From SG8-4 sp964598225 (GTDB taxonomy: Bacteria; Planctomycetota; Phycisphaerae; Sedimentisphaerales; Anaerobacaceae): 38,105 nt of DNA. The stretch lies in the NCBI GenBank assembly GCA_964598225.1, contig CAZRBG010000056.1, forward strand, positions 1 through 38,105, read 5' to 3'. Both the position numbers and the translations under genes were made by a program. Within the stretch, counting starts at the first letter, position 1. Every line of letters starts with the position of its first letter. Under the pieces are notes generated by a model, which searched no databases, had not been told where the DNA came from, and saw only the letters and a list, made by a program, of their open reading frames with translations. Shown here in pieces: positions 25,510 to 34,346 of this stretch.

Positions 25510-26178
25510 ATGTCAATAGATAAATTCATTCCGTTCGATTCATATCGTGAATATCCACCGGGTCAGACGGCTGAGCGGGCGGCGTCTTTTCGGGAGGATA
25601 TGCGGCGGCGGCGGAGTGTGCGCAGTTTTTCGAGCCGGCCTGTGGCGCGGGAGGTGATTGAGGATTGCCTGCTGGCCGCCGGTTCTGCGCCGAGCGGGGC
25701 TAATATGCAGCCGTGGTCGTTTGTGGTCGTGAGCGACGCGGAAGTCAAACGGCGGATTAGGGAAGCGGCGGAAAAGGAAGAGTACAAGTTCTATAGAGAG
25801 CAGGGTCCAAAAGAGTGGCTTGGGGCTATCTCCGATCTTGGTACGGACTGGCGCAAGCCTTTTCTGGAAATGGCTCCGTATTTGATTGTTATATTCGCTC
25901 AAAGCTACGGCATATCGCCTGACGGGCGAAAGGTTAAGCACTATTATGTGCGTGAATCTGTCGGTATCGCGACGGGGATTCTGATAGCGGCGATCCACAA
26001 CGCCGGGCTGGTTTCGCTGCCCTATACGCCGAGCAGGATGGGATTTCTGAATCGCATACTCGACCGCCCTGAGAACGAACGGCCGATGCTGATACTGGTG
26101 GTTGGACACCCCGAGGAAGGGGCAAAGGTCCCGGCCCTGAGCAAAAAGACACTCGATGAAACTACGAGTTTTGTTTGA
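25510..26178 (+). CDS. Nitroreductase-family flavoprotein, iodotyrosine deiodinase-like
   Basis: 222-aa FMN enzyme. RRRSVRSFSSRPVAREVIED (33-52) and APSGANMQPWSFVVV (60-74) are FMN-contact segments. The middle and end carry the pattern of the iodotyrosine deiodinase branch: EMAPYLIVIFAQSYG, HYYVRESVGIATGILIAAIH, and PSRMGFLNRILDRPENERP. This branch reductively removes halogen from tyrosine derivatives; bacterial members exist, with uncertain in vivo substrates. The ATG at 25510 has GGAGTTAGG ahead of it and avoids reading through the REP-like element from an earlier in-frame ATG at 25444. The stop is followed at once by the YdeI-like gene. Confidence 0.88.
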   Translation: MSIDKFIPFDSYREYPPGQTAERAASFREDMRRRRSVRSFSSRPVAREVIEDCLLAAGSAPSGANMQPWSFVVVSDAEVKRRIREAAEKEEYKFYREQGPKEWLGAISDLGTDWRKPFLEMAPYLIVIFAQSYGISPDGRKVKHYYVRESVGIATGILIAAIHNAGLVSLPYTPSRMGFLNRILDRPENERPMLILVVGHPEEGAKVPALSKKTLDETTSFV

Positions 26179-26179
26179 T

Positions 26180-26464
26180 ATGGCTCTAAGGCAACTATAT
26201 TTCGTTGATAGAGAAAAGTGGCGCGACTGGCTCAGTGAGAATTATGCCGGCAAGACTCCGAGGAAACTTGCTGTGCCGCCGGAATTTGCCGAGGCGCTTA
26301 CCGGCAACAAGAAGGCGAAGGAGCACTTCGACAAACTCGCACCCAGCTATCGAAGGCACTATCTGGATTGGGTTAGCGCTGCGAAACGGCCCGCAACGAA
26401 GAAGCGGCGAATCGATGAATCCATACTGCTGCTGGAAACGGGCAAGAAACTCGGCATGAAATAA
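26180..26464 (+). CDS. Shortened YdeI/OmdA-family protein
   Basis: 94-aa protein. The start LYFVDREKWRDWLSENY matches the first 20 residues of YdeI/OmpD-associated proteins, while PPEFAEALTGNKKAKEHFDK and then SYRRHYLDWVSAAKRPATKK match the C-terminal OmdA (bacteriocin-protection) domain. About 100 residues normally between them are missing, apparently in frame. ATG at 26180, one base after the nitroreductase stop, fits the family N-terminus; an ATG at 26156 inside the previous gene is an alternative. No strong ribosome site, so coupling is likely. May still fold as an OmdA domain alone. Confidence 0.75.
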   Translation: MALRQLYFVDREKWRDWLSENYAGKTPRKLAVPPEFAEALTGNKKAKEHFDKLAPSYRRHYLDWVSAAKRPATKKRRIDESILLLETGKKLGMK

Positions 26465-26642
26465 TGCACAGCGGTATTTCGTGTGACAGTGGCCTTCATT
26501 CAGGCTTCGGGGACATTTCTTTTGAGAAAATCACACAAAACCTTGTGACCGGGCGGGACTCTGCGCCACTAACTTGTTAGAAGGCCCCGAGCGGGGCTGA
26601 GAAAAGCAGCGAATAATGAAAAAGTCAAGAAAGGAGACAAAA

Positions 26643-27629
26643 ATGAGCACCAGGAGATTCAAAGCTGTGGCCGTTATAGTGGTAACGGGATTGGTTCTGG
26701 CCGGTCTGGTAATTGCAGGCCCCGGCAGAGGCGGTCGTCGCTTCGCCGGCCAGGGTCGCGGGTATGACAACGGGGCGGCTGAAGGCCCCCATTGGCAAGA
26801 TCGCATGGAGCAGAGAGGTCCGTACATGGGCGGCAATCCCGGCTGGGGAGCACGTCGCGGTCAAAGTGTGCCACAACATGTATGCCCTCACTGTGGGGGC
26901 AGAGTCGATTGTCGAAAGGGAATCGGCAGAGGTCCAGGGGCCGGAGGGCCTCGAGCGATGGGCCCCGGTCGAGGTCCTGCATTACCCTTTGGCGGCCGGC
27001 GCGGGTTCGGCGGTCCCCGAATGATGAGGCCGGGCGGAGGCCGCGGTTGGCGGCGTGGAGTGTATTTCGATCTCGGGCCGGGATATCAGTTTGGTCCCAG
27101 ACGCAATTTCGGCCGTAGAGGCGCATGGGGTTTTCGACGGTGGCAAAGGCCCGATTTCGGTCCCCGAAGAGGCCGAGCGTGGAGTCCGAGACCGTTCTTC
27201 GGTCCGCGGTTCCGAGGCAGGCCCGACTTCCAAAAATACGGCAGGCCCGGATTCGAACATCGCAGAGGCCCGTGGTTAGATCCCGACGACGACCGGAACA
27301 GATGTCCCGATAAGGAGCCAAAACAGTACGGCCCGGACAGGCGGCGCGGCCGCGGGTATGGACGCGGTTTCGATCCTGACGATGATCAAAGCCCCGGTCC
27401 CCGTCGTGGTCCCGGTTGGTATGGCCCGGGCCGAGGGCGCGGTCCGAGACCCGGCCCCGGATTTGGCCCCGGCGGACGCGGCCCCGGCTTCGGCCCTGAA
27501 GATAGTCCTGATGTCAACGAAGCGCCGGAATCGGAGGACGACGAGAAGGACGCCCAAAAAGAACCGGGCGAAGACAAATCTGAGACGCCCGAAGAAACGA
27601 CAACCGAAGAAGAGTCAGCACAGTCGTAA
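26643..27629 (+). CDS. Secreted Gly/Arg/Pro-rich low-complexity protein
   Basis: 328-aa protein with a signal peptide (RRFKAVAVIVVTGLVLAGLV) and then over 230 residues dominated by Gly, Arg, Pro and aromatic residues in short repeats such as FGPRRGR, GPGRGRGPRPGPG and RGPGFGPE. A single CPHCGG motif (VCPHCGGRVDC) could be half of a zinc site. The last 50 residues are strongly acidic (ESEDDEKDAQKEPGEDKSE). Strong ribosome site AAAGGAGACAAAA. The basic body and acidic tail suggest a phase-separating or polyanion-binding exported protein; no family recognised. It ends just before a strong terminator, so it is a single-gene unit. Confidence 0.75.
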   Translation: MSTRRFKAVAVIVVTGLVLAGLVIAGPGRGGRRFAGQGRGYDNGAAEGPHWQDRMEQRGPYMGGNPGWGARRGQSVPQHVCPHCGGRVDCRKGIGRGPGAGGPRAMGPGRGPALPFGGRRGFGGPRMMRPGGGRGWRRGVYFDLGPGYQFGPRRNFGRRGAWGFRRWQRPDFGPRRGRAWSPRPFFGPRFRGRPDFQKYGRPGFEHRRGPWLDPDDDRNRCPDKEPKQYGPDRRRGRGYGRGFDPDDDQSPGPRRGPGWYGPGRGRGPRPGPGFGPGGRGPGFGPEDSPDVNEAPESEDDEKDAQKEPGEDKSETPEETTTEEESAQS

Positions 27630-27655
27630 ACCCACAGATAAGGAACAATTAGGTC

Positions 27656-27701
27656 ACAGGTGGTTGTGGCGACAAAAGGCCATGACCACCTGTAATTTTT
27701 T
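27656..27701 (+). terminator. Rho-independent terminator
   Basis: Stem ACAGGTGGT (27656-27664) pairs perfectly with ACCACCTGT (27685-27693), an inner TGGC/GCCA adds four pairs after a small internal loop, and AATTTTTT follows. It is 26 nt after the stop of the Gly/Arg-rich protein and correctly oriented. Confidence 0.9.
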
Positions 27702-28001
27702 GAGTCGTGGCTTCCAAGAATGTGAAGTAAAGTCTAAGATGGGTGGACGGTAAGAGTACGTACCTCTGAATGTTGGGCTGGCTTTGTCTTACATTTCCGT
27801 TTAAGATCGGCAGTCGTGACAGAATGCTCGAATGGCGAAAGACGGCATGGAAATTATCGATCGATTGATCGTATTCGCGTGCCATACATTGCAGTCTCTT
27901 CGGATGAAAACGGCAGGCTTCAGGCTGTCGGAAACAAGCCCGGCGATGGCAGCACTGTTTACTTGACGGAAGTTGTCAATTAATCTTGCCGCAGGTGGTG
28001 A
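27702..28001. other. Intergenic stretch without a confident gene
   Basis: 300 nt between the terminator and the convergent permease gene. An open + frame runs from about 27738 to the stop at 27983; its last 35 residues (including YIAVSSDENGRLQAVGNKPG) look protein-like, but there is no credible ribosome site at the GTG at 27816. It may be the tail of a lost gene. Confidence 0.4.
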
Positions 28002-29303
28002 TTATTCGTGCCGCAGCGATTCGATCGGGTCCATGTTCGCGGCGCGGTAGGCCGGATACATACCGAAGATTACGCCGACGCCCGCGCTGATGCCGAACGC
28101 CAGTACCAATGAAGAACTGGTGATGACAGTCGGCATCTTGCCGAAATGCTGCACCATAAAGGGGATAAGCGATCCCAGACAGATCCCAAGAAGGCCGCCG
28201 AGCAGTGTCAGCATCAGCGTCTCTGAGAGGAACTGCATAATGATATCGCGTTTCTTTGCGCCCAAAGCGCGGCGAATTCCGATCTCTCGGGTGCGCTCGC
28301 TGACAGTCGCCAGCATAATATTCATGATCCCGATGCCGCCGACGAGCAGTGAGATCGCGGCGATTGAGCCGAGGACGATACTGAATATTCGCTGGGTCGC
28401 CTTAGCCTGCTTGAGCAGTTCAAGTGGAACTACTACCTGATAGTCGGCCTTTTTATGGAACCGAGCGAGCAGGGTCTCGAGGGTTTCGCGCGTGGGCAGG
28501 ACTTCGTCGATAGAGCCGACTTTGACGGTTATCTCCTGAAGCTCGACCCTCTCTACGCTGCGTCCGCTGCTGCCGCTGAACTGCAGGGTTATTTCGCCGA
28601 AGCGATTCTTGACCGTAGTAAGAGGAATGTAGATGTTGCCGACGTTGGCCCCCTTGCTTTTGCTCTCGGTTGCTTCGCTGTCCAGCGCTTCGGTTACCTC
28701 TTTGCGGTTCTGTGAGTCTACGACGCCTACAACGCGATAGTAGTCGCCCTGGAGTTTGACATCCTGTCCGAGCGGATCGTCGAACATGAACAGCTCATCG
28801 ACTACTTGTTCGTCGACGACGCAGACCCCCTGTTTGTGGTGCAGGTCAATGCTGGTAAGAAACCGGCCGAGTTGAATTTCCGCCGGCGTTATCTCGGGAT
28901 ACCACGGCACAGTGCCGACTATCTGGATGGCGACCTTGCGATTTCGATACCACCCCTGCTGTTCTATAAGACGGCTCGGCACTATGACTTGCACGTTCGG
29001 GATGCTGTTGCGAAAACGCTCGGCGTCGGCGTAAGTCAGGCCGTACTCCCGCATGCTCTCGTTCTGACCGCTTGCCTCCTGCTCTTCGGGAGGCTTAACG
29101 GTCTTGATAATGATGTTCTGACTGCCGAGACGCTCGATCTGAGCCTGAGCTTCCTGGCTGGCTCCCTCTCCGATGGCGAGCATAGCGATGACCGAAGATA
29201 CGCCGAAGATAATACCTAACGTCGTTAGACTTGAGCGCAGTTTGTGCATCCACAAACTCTTGATGCCTAACTTTGCCGTACGTTTTAAACGAAATAAGAA
29301 CAT
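28002..29303 (-). CDS. MacB-type ABC transporter permease
   Basis: 433-aa inner-membrane protein with MacB/FtsX topology: one membrane helix near residues 28-48 (SSLTTLGIIFGVSSVIAMLA), a periplasmic core of about 240 residues (MacB_PCD), then three C-terminal helices (SIVLGSIAAISLLVGGIGIM, a leucine-rich LLGGLLGICLG helix and VLAFGISAGVGVIFGMYPA). It ends with NMDPIESLRHE, the standard MacB-type terminus. The ATPase is encoded separately just upstream, unlike fused MacB. Last gene of the tripartite efflux operon. Transports lipids, peptides or drugs in relatives; substrate unknown. Confidence 0.92.
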   Translation of the reverse strand: MFLFRLKRTAKLGIKSLWMHKLRSSLTTLGIIFGVSSVIAMLAIGEGASQEAQAQIERLGSQNIIIKTVKPPEEQEASGQNESMREYGLTYADAERFRNSIPNVQVIVPSRLIEQQGWYRNRKVAIQIVGTVPWYPEITPAEIQLGRFLTSIDLHHKQGVCVVDEQVVDELFMFDDPLGQDVKLQGDYYRVVGVVDSQNRKEVTEALDSEATESKSKGANVGNIYIPLTTVKNRFGEITLQFSGSSGRSVERVELQEITVKVGSIDEVLPTRETLETLLARFHKKADYQVVVPLELLKQAKATQRIFSIVLGSIAAISLLVGGIGIMNIMLATVSERTREIGIRRALGAKKRDIIMQFLSETLMLTLLGGLLGICLGSLIPFMVQHFGKMPTVITSSSLVLAFGISAGVGVIFGMYPAYRAANMDPIESLRHE

Positions 29304-29322
29304 GATATTGCTGTTTCGCCCT

Positions 29323-30036
29323 CTAATTCTGCCCTTTTATTCGGCCGTCGAAAAGTTCTACGAGCCTTTCGGCGTCTTTCGCGATGCTGGAATCGTGCGT
29401 CACAACGATCAGCGTCTTGCCTTCCTCGTGCAGGCGACCGAGAATCTTGAGTATTTCGATGCCGCTTGCCGAATCGAGGTTTCCTGTCGGCTCATCGGCG
29501 AGGATAATAAGCGGATCGTTCGCCAGCGATCTGGCGATTGCCACTCGCTGCTGTTGGCCGCCGCTTAATTCCGATGGTCGATGGTCGAGCCTGTTGCCGA
29601 GCCCCACCATATCGGCCAGCTCTTTGGCTTTCTGTTTGCTCTCTCGTTCCGTGCGACCCTGATAGTACATCGGGACCTCGATATTTTCCACGACGTTCAA
29701 CTGGCTGATCAGGTTGAACGACTGAAATATGAAGCCGATTCTGGCGCCTCGAATTAACGATAGTGAATCATCGTCCAGAAGCGCGACATTTTCGCCGCCG
29801 AGCCAGTAATCCCCGCTTGTCGGCCGGTCGAGGCAGCCGATCATGTTGAGCAACGTGGATTTGCCCGATCCGCTCGGTCCCATGATGGCCACGTACTCTC
29901 CGCTTTCGATCTTCAGGTCTATGTCGCGAAGGACCTTCAGTTCCATCGTGCCGAGCTGATAGCTCTTGCACAACCGATCCATACTGAGAGTCTGCCCGTT
30001 AGCTTTACTGATTTTGTCTACGTCTTGCTCCGGCAT
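29323..30036 (-). CDS. MacB/LolD-type ABC transporter ATPase
   Basis: Nucleotide-binding subunit of about 237 aa. Walker A GPSGSGKST, Q-loop FQSFNL, signature LSGGQQQRVAIARSL, Walker B IILADEPTGNLDS and H-loop VVTHD are all present. Start is uncertain: the ATG at 30036 has GGAGG 11 nt upstream, a GTG at 30063 is also in frame, and both overlap the end of the adaptor gene (which stops at 30005), so translation is coupled. Pairs with the permease encoded 19 nt downstream. Confidence 0.93.
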   Translation of the reverse strand: MPEQDVDKISKANGQTLSMDRLCKSYQLGTMELKVLRDIDLKIESGEYVAIMGPSGSGKSTLLNMIGCLDRPTSGDYWLGGENVALLDDDSLSLIRGARIGFIFQSFNLISQLNVVENIEVPMYYQGRTERESKQKAKELADMVGLGNRLDHRPSELSGGQQQRVAIARSLANDPLIILADEPTGNLDSASGIEILKILGRLHEEGKTLIVVTHDSSIAKDAERLVELFDGRIKGQN

Positions 30037-32095
30037 TGCCGCCTTGTCCTCCGGGATTGCCACCTTGTCTCATTCTATTACGCGCAGCTCGCATTTTCTG
30101 CCTGAGTTCGGCCTTGAATTTCTTCGGGTTGCTTTGCCGCAATTGCTTCAATTTCTTGGCTTCTTCCGGCTCCCTTTGCTCGATCATCCCCAATATACGG
30201 TCAGCCATTTCGTCGGTAATTTCGGGCTGTCCGTCCTCAGGGCCACCAGCCCTCGGTCCGCCGCCATCCTGCGGCCGCGGTCCTCTTGGCTGTTGATCCG
30301 GCGTGCTTCGGCCGGCCCCGGGCTCATCACTCTGGAAGCGTTTCGATCTTTCACGGGATTCACGTCCGCTGCCGGTCTCGGTTATTCGTGGAGGATTCAA
30401 TAAAACCTCTTCCCCCTCTTCCAAACCTTCCACAATCTGCACGAAAGTATCGTCGAAAGCGCCCGTCGTCACTACTCGCTCTTCGACAGAACCGTCAGGT
30501 TTCAACACGAAGCACACCTTCTTGCCCTGCCGGTTTGCCACCACTGTTACCGGTACAATTATAACGTCCTTCAATTGTTGGACGAGGATTTCGACCTTGG
30601 CCGACATTCCCGGCTTGAGGTACTCATGCGTTCCCTCTATCAAAACCTGGGTTGTGTAGACCTTGAGGTCCGGATTGAGGAACCCGCGCTGTGCATCGGG
30701 CAACTGGGTGACCTTGAGCACCCGTGCCTTGAAAGTCTCATCGGGGAAGGGATCCACGGTAACCAGGGCTCTCTGGCCGGGACGCACTTTGTCCACATCC
30801 GTCTCGTGTACGGCAATCTCGGCGATCATCTCAGCCGTATCGGGTAATGTGATTATTTTCTGGCGCTCGGAAACCGTTTCTCCTTCCGCGATAGTCCTTG
30901 AGTTTCCTCTGCGTCGCCCCCTGAAAACGTCGGCGCTTGAGGCATACACCACCAGGCCCGGCGCCGGCGCCCTTATCGTACAGGCCGCGATTTGGTCTTT
31001 TGCCTTGTCCAGACGCGCTTGCTGCAGATCATACCTTGCTTTGGCGCTTAAGAGTTTGGCCTTGGCCTGTGCCAGCAGTGAAGTGGCGCGGGCCTTGGTC
31101 CTGTCCAGTTCGCGTTTGGCCTCTTCATAATCGCTCAGGTACTTCTCGGCCTCTTTCGGCAAATCGTAGCGCTTGTACAACCGCAAAGCCTCGATCGCGC
31201 TTTGTTTTTGAACTGTATAACGCTGCACGTCAAGCCTGGCAGTCTGCAAGTCGAGTGCCGAGGCGTAATTTGCGTCGTAGAGTCTCTGGGTTCCCTCAAA
31301 AACGTCGGTGGCTTTCTGCAGTTGGCCATCGGCAAGAAGGATAGCGTCCCCAAGCTCTTTCAACATCTGGGAAGCTTCGCCCCCCTCATCGTTCAGATCG
31401 TTGGGATCGCTGGGATCGTTTGTTTCGACCAGGACATCTTTGATTAGTGATGCGACATCTATATAGGAGTCCGGATTTGCCTCCAGTTTGTTTATTACCT
31501 CTTCTGCGAGATCCTCGCCGAGATACTTCTGAAAGTCCATCTTGGCAAACTTCACCGCAAGTTCGGCAGCCGTAACGTCGCTTTCGTTTTGTTTTTCCTG
31601 GATCAGATGTGCCTGCTCGGCCTCGGTATAGGATGCCTTGGCGCTCTCAACGTCGATCTCGTATTGCTCGATCTGTTCTTCCAGAACCGAGGAGTCCAAC
31701 TCCACCAATACCTTGCCCTCATTCACGTCCTCCGGCGTTATGTAAGTGCCTTCAGGGACTATGTCGAGTATGGTTACGCCTCCGCCGCCGACACCTCCGC
31801 CCATACGTCCGGCTTCGACCTGGCAGGTGATATCGATAGTATTACGCGCATTGATGCTGCCGCTTTCGGTAACGGTTATTATCAAGTCGTCCCGGCGGGC
31901 GGTAAATGTGCTCTGGACGGTGCTTTCGGAAGTCAGTCCTTTTGTCTTAATAGAACCGAGCACTAACAGAGCGGTTACACCTATCACCCCGAGGATCAGA
32001 ATAATCCACATTCTTTTGCCGGCCAGTATAGTTCCTCGGGCTCGACGGTGCCGCTCAGCTACTACTTCTATATCTTTTCTGTTATGGTAGGTCAT
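30005..32095 (-). CDS. HlyD/MacA-type periplasmic adaptor protein
   Basis: 696-aa membrane-fusion protein. A single N-terminal membrane anchor (MWIILILGVIGVTALLVLGS) is followed by the split biotinyl-lipoyl fold, a very long coiled-coil hairpin (about residues 140-380, e.g. YASALDLQTARLDVQRYT), a beta-barrel region (GQRALVTVDPFPDETFKARV) and a Gly/Arg/Gln-rich C-terminal tail of about 110 residues. Normal MacA-type adaptors are about 370-400 aa, so hairpin and tail are both enlarged. The tail ends in GGNPGGQGGNAGARRRQNQ. ATG at 32095 overlaps the TolC-like stop (ATGA) with GGAGG 10 nt before. Bridges the ABC pump and the outer-membrane channel. Confidence 0.9.
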   Translation of the reverse strand: MTYHNRKDIEVVAERHRRARGTILAGKRMWIILILGVIGVTALLVLGSIKTKGLTSESTVQSTFTARRDDLIITVTESGSINARNTIDITCQVEAGRMGGGVGGGGVTILDIVPEGTYITPEDVNEGKVLVELDSSVLEEQIEQYEIDVESAKASYTEAEQAHLIQEKQNESDVTAAELAVKFAKMDFQKYLGEDLAEEVINKLEANPDSYIDVASLIKDVLVETNDPSDPNDLNDEGGEASQMLKELGDAILLADGQLQKATDVFEGTQRLYDANYASALDLQTARLDVQRYTVQKQSAIEALRLYKRYDLPKEAEKYLSDYEEAKRELDRTKARATSLLAQAKAKLLSAKARYDLQQARLDKAKDQIAACTIRAPAPGLVVYASSADVFRGRRRGNSRTIAEGETVSERQKIITLPDTAEMIAEIAVHETDVDKVRPGQRALVTVDPFPDETFKARVLKVTQLPDAQRGFLNPDLKVYTTQVLIEGTHEYLKPGMSAKVEILVQQLKDVIIVPVTVVANRQGKKVCFVLKPDGSVEERVVTTGAFDDTFVQIVEGLEEGEEVLLNPPRITETGSGRESRERSKRFQSDEPGAGRSTPDQQPRGPRPQDGGGPRAGGPEDGQPEITDEMADRILGMIEQREPEEAKKLKQLRQSNPKKFKAELRQKMRAARNRMRQGGNPGGQGGNAGARRRQNQ

Positions 32096-33711
32096 TGTGC
32101 TTGTTCCTCCCACATCCCATCCGGCTTAACCTGTAGTATGCCAACATCCCTGAAAAAGTTCAGCTTTGCAATAGTGTGGTCCACCAATGCGCGTGTAAGA
32201 TCATTTTGAGCGCGTAAGAGGTCGTCCTCCGACTCCAGCAGCAATCGCACGTCGGTCTGTCCGATCTCCAGCAACAACCGCTGTGTCTCCAGTCGGCGAC
32301 GGGCCAATTCCACAGCTATTTTCTGAATCCGGTAACTTTCCGCTGCCGTCCTCAGTTCGCGGAGGGCGTCGCGCACCTGCAAATCTATGTTATCACGGTC
32401 GTCGTCATAATTCCGTTGCTGCTGGTCTACAGCGATCAATGCTTCGCGGTAGGCATTGCGTTCGGCTCTTCTGTCCAGCGGTAAATCAGCGTTGAGTCCC
32501 AGCGAGTATGTGCCTTCGTGGAAACGCAGTCTTGCCACTTGAGTTCTTTCGGTGGAGTCTACGCCGGCGCTGCCTACAAGGTCTAATTGTGTCCCCAGGT
32601 TGTCGGCTGCAACTACGACTTTCCGCTCTGAGTCATAAACCCTGTCCCTGCTGTTGGCCAAATCCAGACGCCATTGCCGCGCAGTCTCGATTGCCATCTC
32701 TTCCGTGTATTCGACCGGCCTGACCCCGATTTCCGCCAAACTCTTTAATTCATTCGGGTCCAGTACGATATTTGCGTCTGTTGGCAGAGTCAGCGTTATC
32801 TTGAACTGGTCGAGCACCTGTTCGTAGCGCTGTTGGGCCTGTATCCACGAATTCTCGGCGCTGAGGGCTCGCTGCCTTGCCTCGTCGTAGTCGGCCGGGC
32901 TGGCCAGTCCCGCTTCAGATTCGAGTTCCAGACGCTTCTGTGATTCAAGGAGGCTGCGGTAACTTCTTTCGGCGTTTTCAACGCTGTCTTTCTGCTGCAA
33001 TACGCGATAATACTCGTTTATGACCGAAACCACGAAAGTCTTGCGAAAGCGATTGAACGAGCGTATTTGATACAGGGCATTGCGCTCGGCCTGAGTCAGA
33101 TTCTCCTGTACGACCTCGCGGCCGCTGCCCCGGAGCAAGGGCTGAGTTACCGTGGCGGTGAGCACTGAGCCCAACGAAGTCTGCGGGTCGCCGGTCAGAA
33201 AGCGCGCCCAGTCTACCGCTACACTTGCGCCTATCTGCGCCCCATCGGCCAATAACTGGTTAAAACCAAACTGTGAATCGGAACTTACGCTCTCATTGGC
33301 ACTGTTTCTCGTGTACCGGGAGTCGATGATGCCGAACCATTGCCGGTCAAACCGGTAACGAGCCAGCGTCAGATCCAGAGCTGCCAGATAAAGCTGTTCT
33401 TTTTGGGTCAAATAGTCCCTATTGTACTTTGTAGCTATTGAAACGGTCTCGGCAAGACTGAGAGCGCCCGATTCCGGCACGGCTTTCTCGACCTGGATGT
33501 CGTTGGGCGAGGCCGGTACATTGGTGTCTTCAATCATGTAATTGGACTTGTTGCCGAATTCCGGCTGCCACTTTTCATCGATTATCCCGTAAACTTCCTT
33601 GTCCGCCTTAGCCTTGTACTTTTCGGGGCTGCACGCACCACAGAGACCAAACGCAACGGCAGCGCCAAGAACCCAGCATAAAAATATTTTACCCGGTAAC
33701 CTGAGAAGCAT
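32092..33711 (-). CDS. TolC-like outer membrane efflux protein
   Basis: 539-aa outer-membrane channel of the OEP family. N-terminal signal (LLRLPGKIFLCWVLGAAVAF) followed by CGACSPEK, possibly a weak lipobox. Two OEP repeats follow, each with helical coiled coil such as AERNALYQIRSFNRFRKTFV and RRRLETQRLLLEIGQTDVRL; ALSLAETVSIATKYNRDYL near residue 80 is the typical first helix. ATG at 33711 has GGAGG 6 nt ahead; a start at 33738 lacks one. First gene of a four-gene operon (channel, adaptor, ATPase, permease) forming a complete tripartite efflux system. Confidence 0.9.
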   Translation of the reverse strand: MLLRLPGKIFLCWVLGAAVAFGLCGACSPEKYKAKADKEVYGIIDEKWQPEFGNKSNYMIEDTNVPASPNDIQVEKAVPESGALSLAETVSIATKYNRDYLTQKEQLYLAALDLTLARYRFDRQWFGIIDSRYTRNSANESVSSDSQFGFNQLLADGAQIGASVAVDWARFLTGDPQTSLGSVLTATVTQPLLRGSGREVVQENLTQAERNALYQIRSFNRFRKTFVVSVINEYYRVLQQKDSVENAERSYRSLLESQKRLELESEAGLASPADYDEARQRALSAENSWIQAQQRYEQVLDQFKITLTLPTDANIVLDPNELKSLAEIGVRPVEYTEEMAIETARQWRLDLANSRDRVYDSERKVVVAADNLGTQLDLVGSAGVDSTERTQVARLRFHEGTYSLGLNADLPLDRRAERNAYREALIAVDQQQRNYDDDRDNIDLQVRDALRELRTAAESYRIQKIAVELARRRLETQRLLLEIGQTDVRLLLESEDDLLRAQNDLTRALVDHTIAKLNFFRDVGILQVKPDGMWEEQAQ

Positions 33712-34346
33712 ATAGTCCTCCACCGACTTTGTAATCACTCACAAACCCCTTATTTACTCATAAAACAGTTTTCTGGATACACTAACCTATGGGGTTAGTG
33801 GGCTGGTTTTTGCAACAGTAACACCCAAATCACACTTTTTTCATTTATTCTTAGAGCAATGCTCTTCGGATTCGTGCAAAACCCGAGTTTCGTGTTTCCA
33901 TGCAGAGTTGCTGTTGCAACTGCCCTGCGGACAACCCACAGGCCGGCGTTTCGGGTAGCCTTGAGCGGGCCGGGAGATGCCCCCGATGCCCGATTTGACC
34001 AAAATCAACAATACCTAATCTCCAATCTCCAAGGCTTACCTAATTTTACATCAAATCATCAGCAAAAGGAAGCCCAATTTTACGCCGGAATATACAGATC
34101 CTCTCGTATCGCGCATGTCATCTATGCGTCCCACAGAAGAGGTTCCGAAAATATCAGCCCTCTTTACATTGAATCCAAGAAACTTGCCACGGCATACGCA
34201 CTGCCACCGGGGCTTTCCAATAGGAATAAGACGTTTTCAATCCCGTAATTATTGCGAAAAAACGAACATCTTTGAGACAATTCAAACGGGAATAACCCGG
34301 CTTGACAACTCTTTCGCCATCTACCTGCCCGCAGTGCACGCGCTAT
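33712..34346. other. 635-nt intergenic region upstream of the efflux operon
   Basis: Holds the efflux operon promoter region and a palindrome at 33780-33800. The remaining 500 nt contain open frames on the + strand at 33859-34248 and 34115-34375, but their translations show low-information, non-protein-like composition and no ribosome sites. I see no RNA gene here. Confidence 0.55.
33780..33800. promoter_or_regulatory. Palindrome CACTAACC-N5-GGTTAGTG
   Basis: Perfect 8-bp arms with a 5-bp centre, 70-90 nt before the start of the TolC-like gene. The symmetry and position fit an operator for a TetR- or MarR-type repressor of the efflux operon. It could alternatively be a hairpin; on the + strand GGTTTTT follows at 33804-33811. 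Confidence 0.45.

Noticed and set aside
26674..27321. Open frames on both strands across the Gly/Arg-rich gene
   Set aside because: GC-rich low-complexity sequence leaves several frames open; only the + frame from 26643 has a ribosome site, signal peptide and terminator.
27738..27983. Open + frame with a protein-like C-terminal 35 residues
   Set aside because: No start codon with a ribosome site and an implausible first half; at most a gene remnant.
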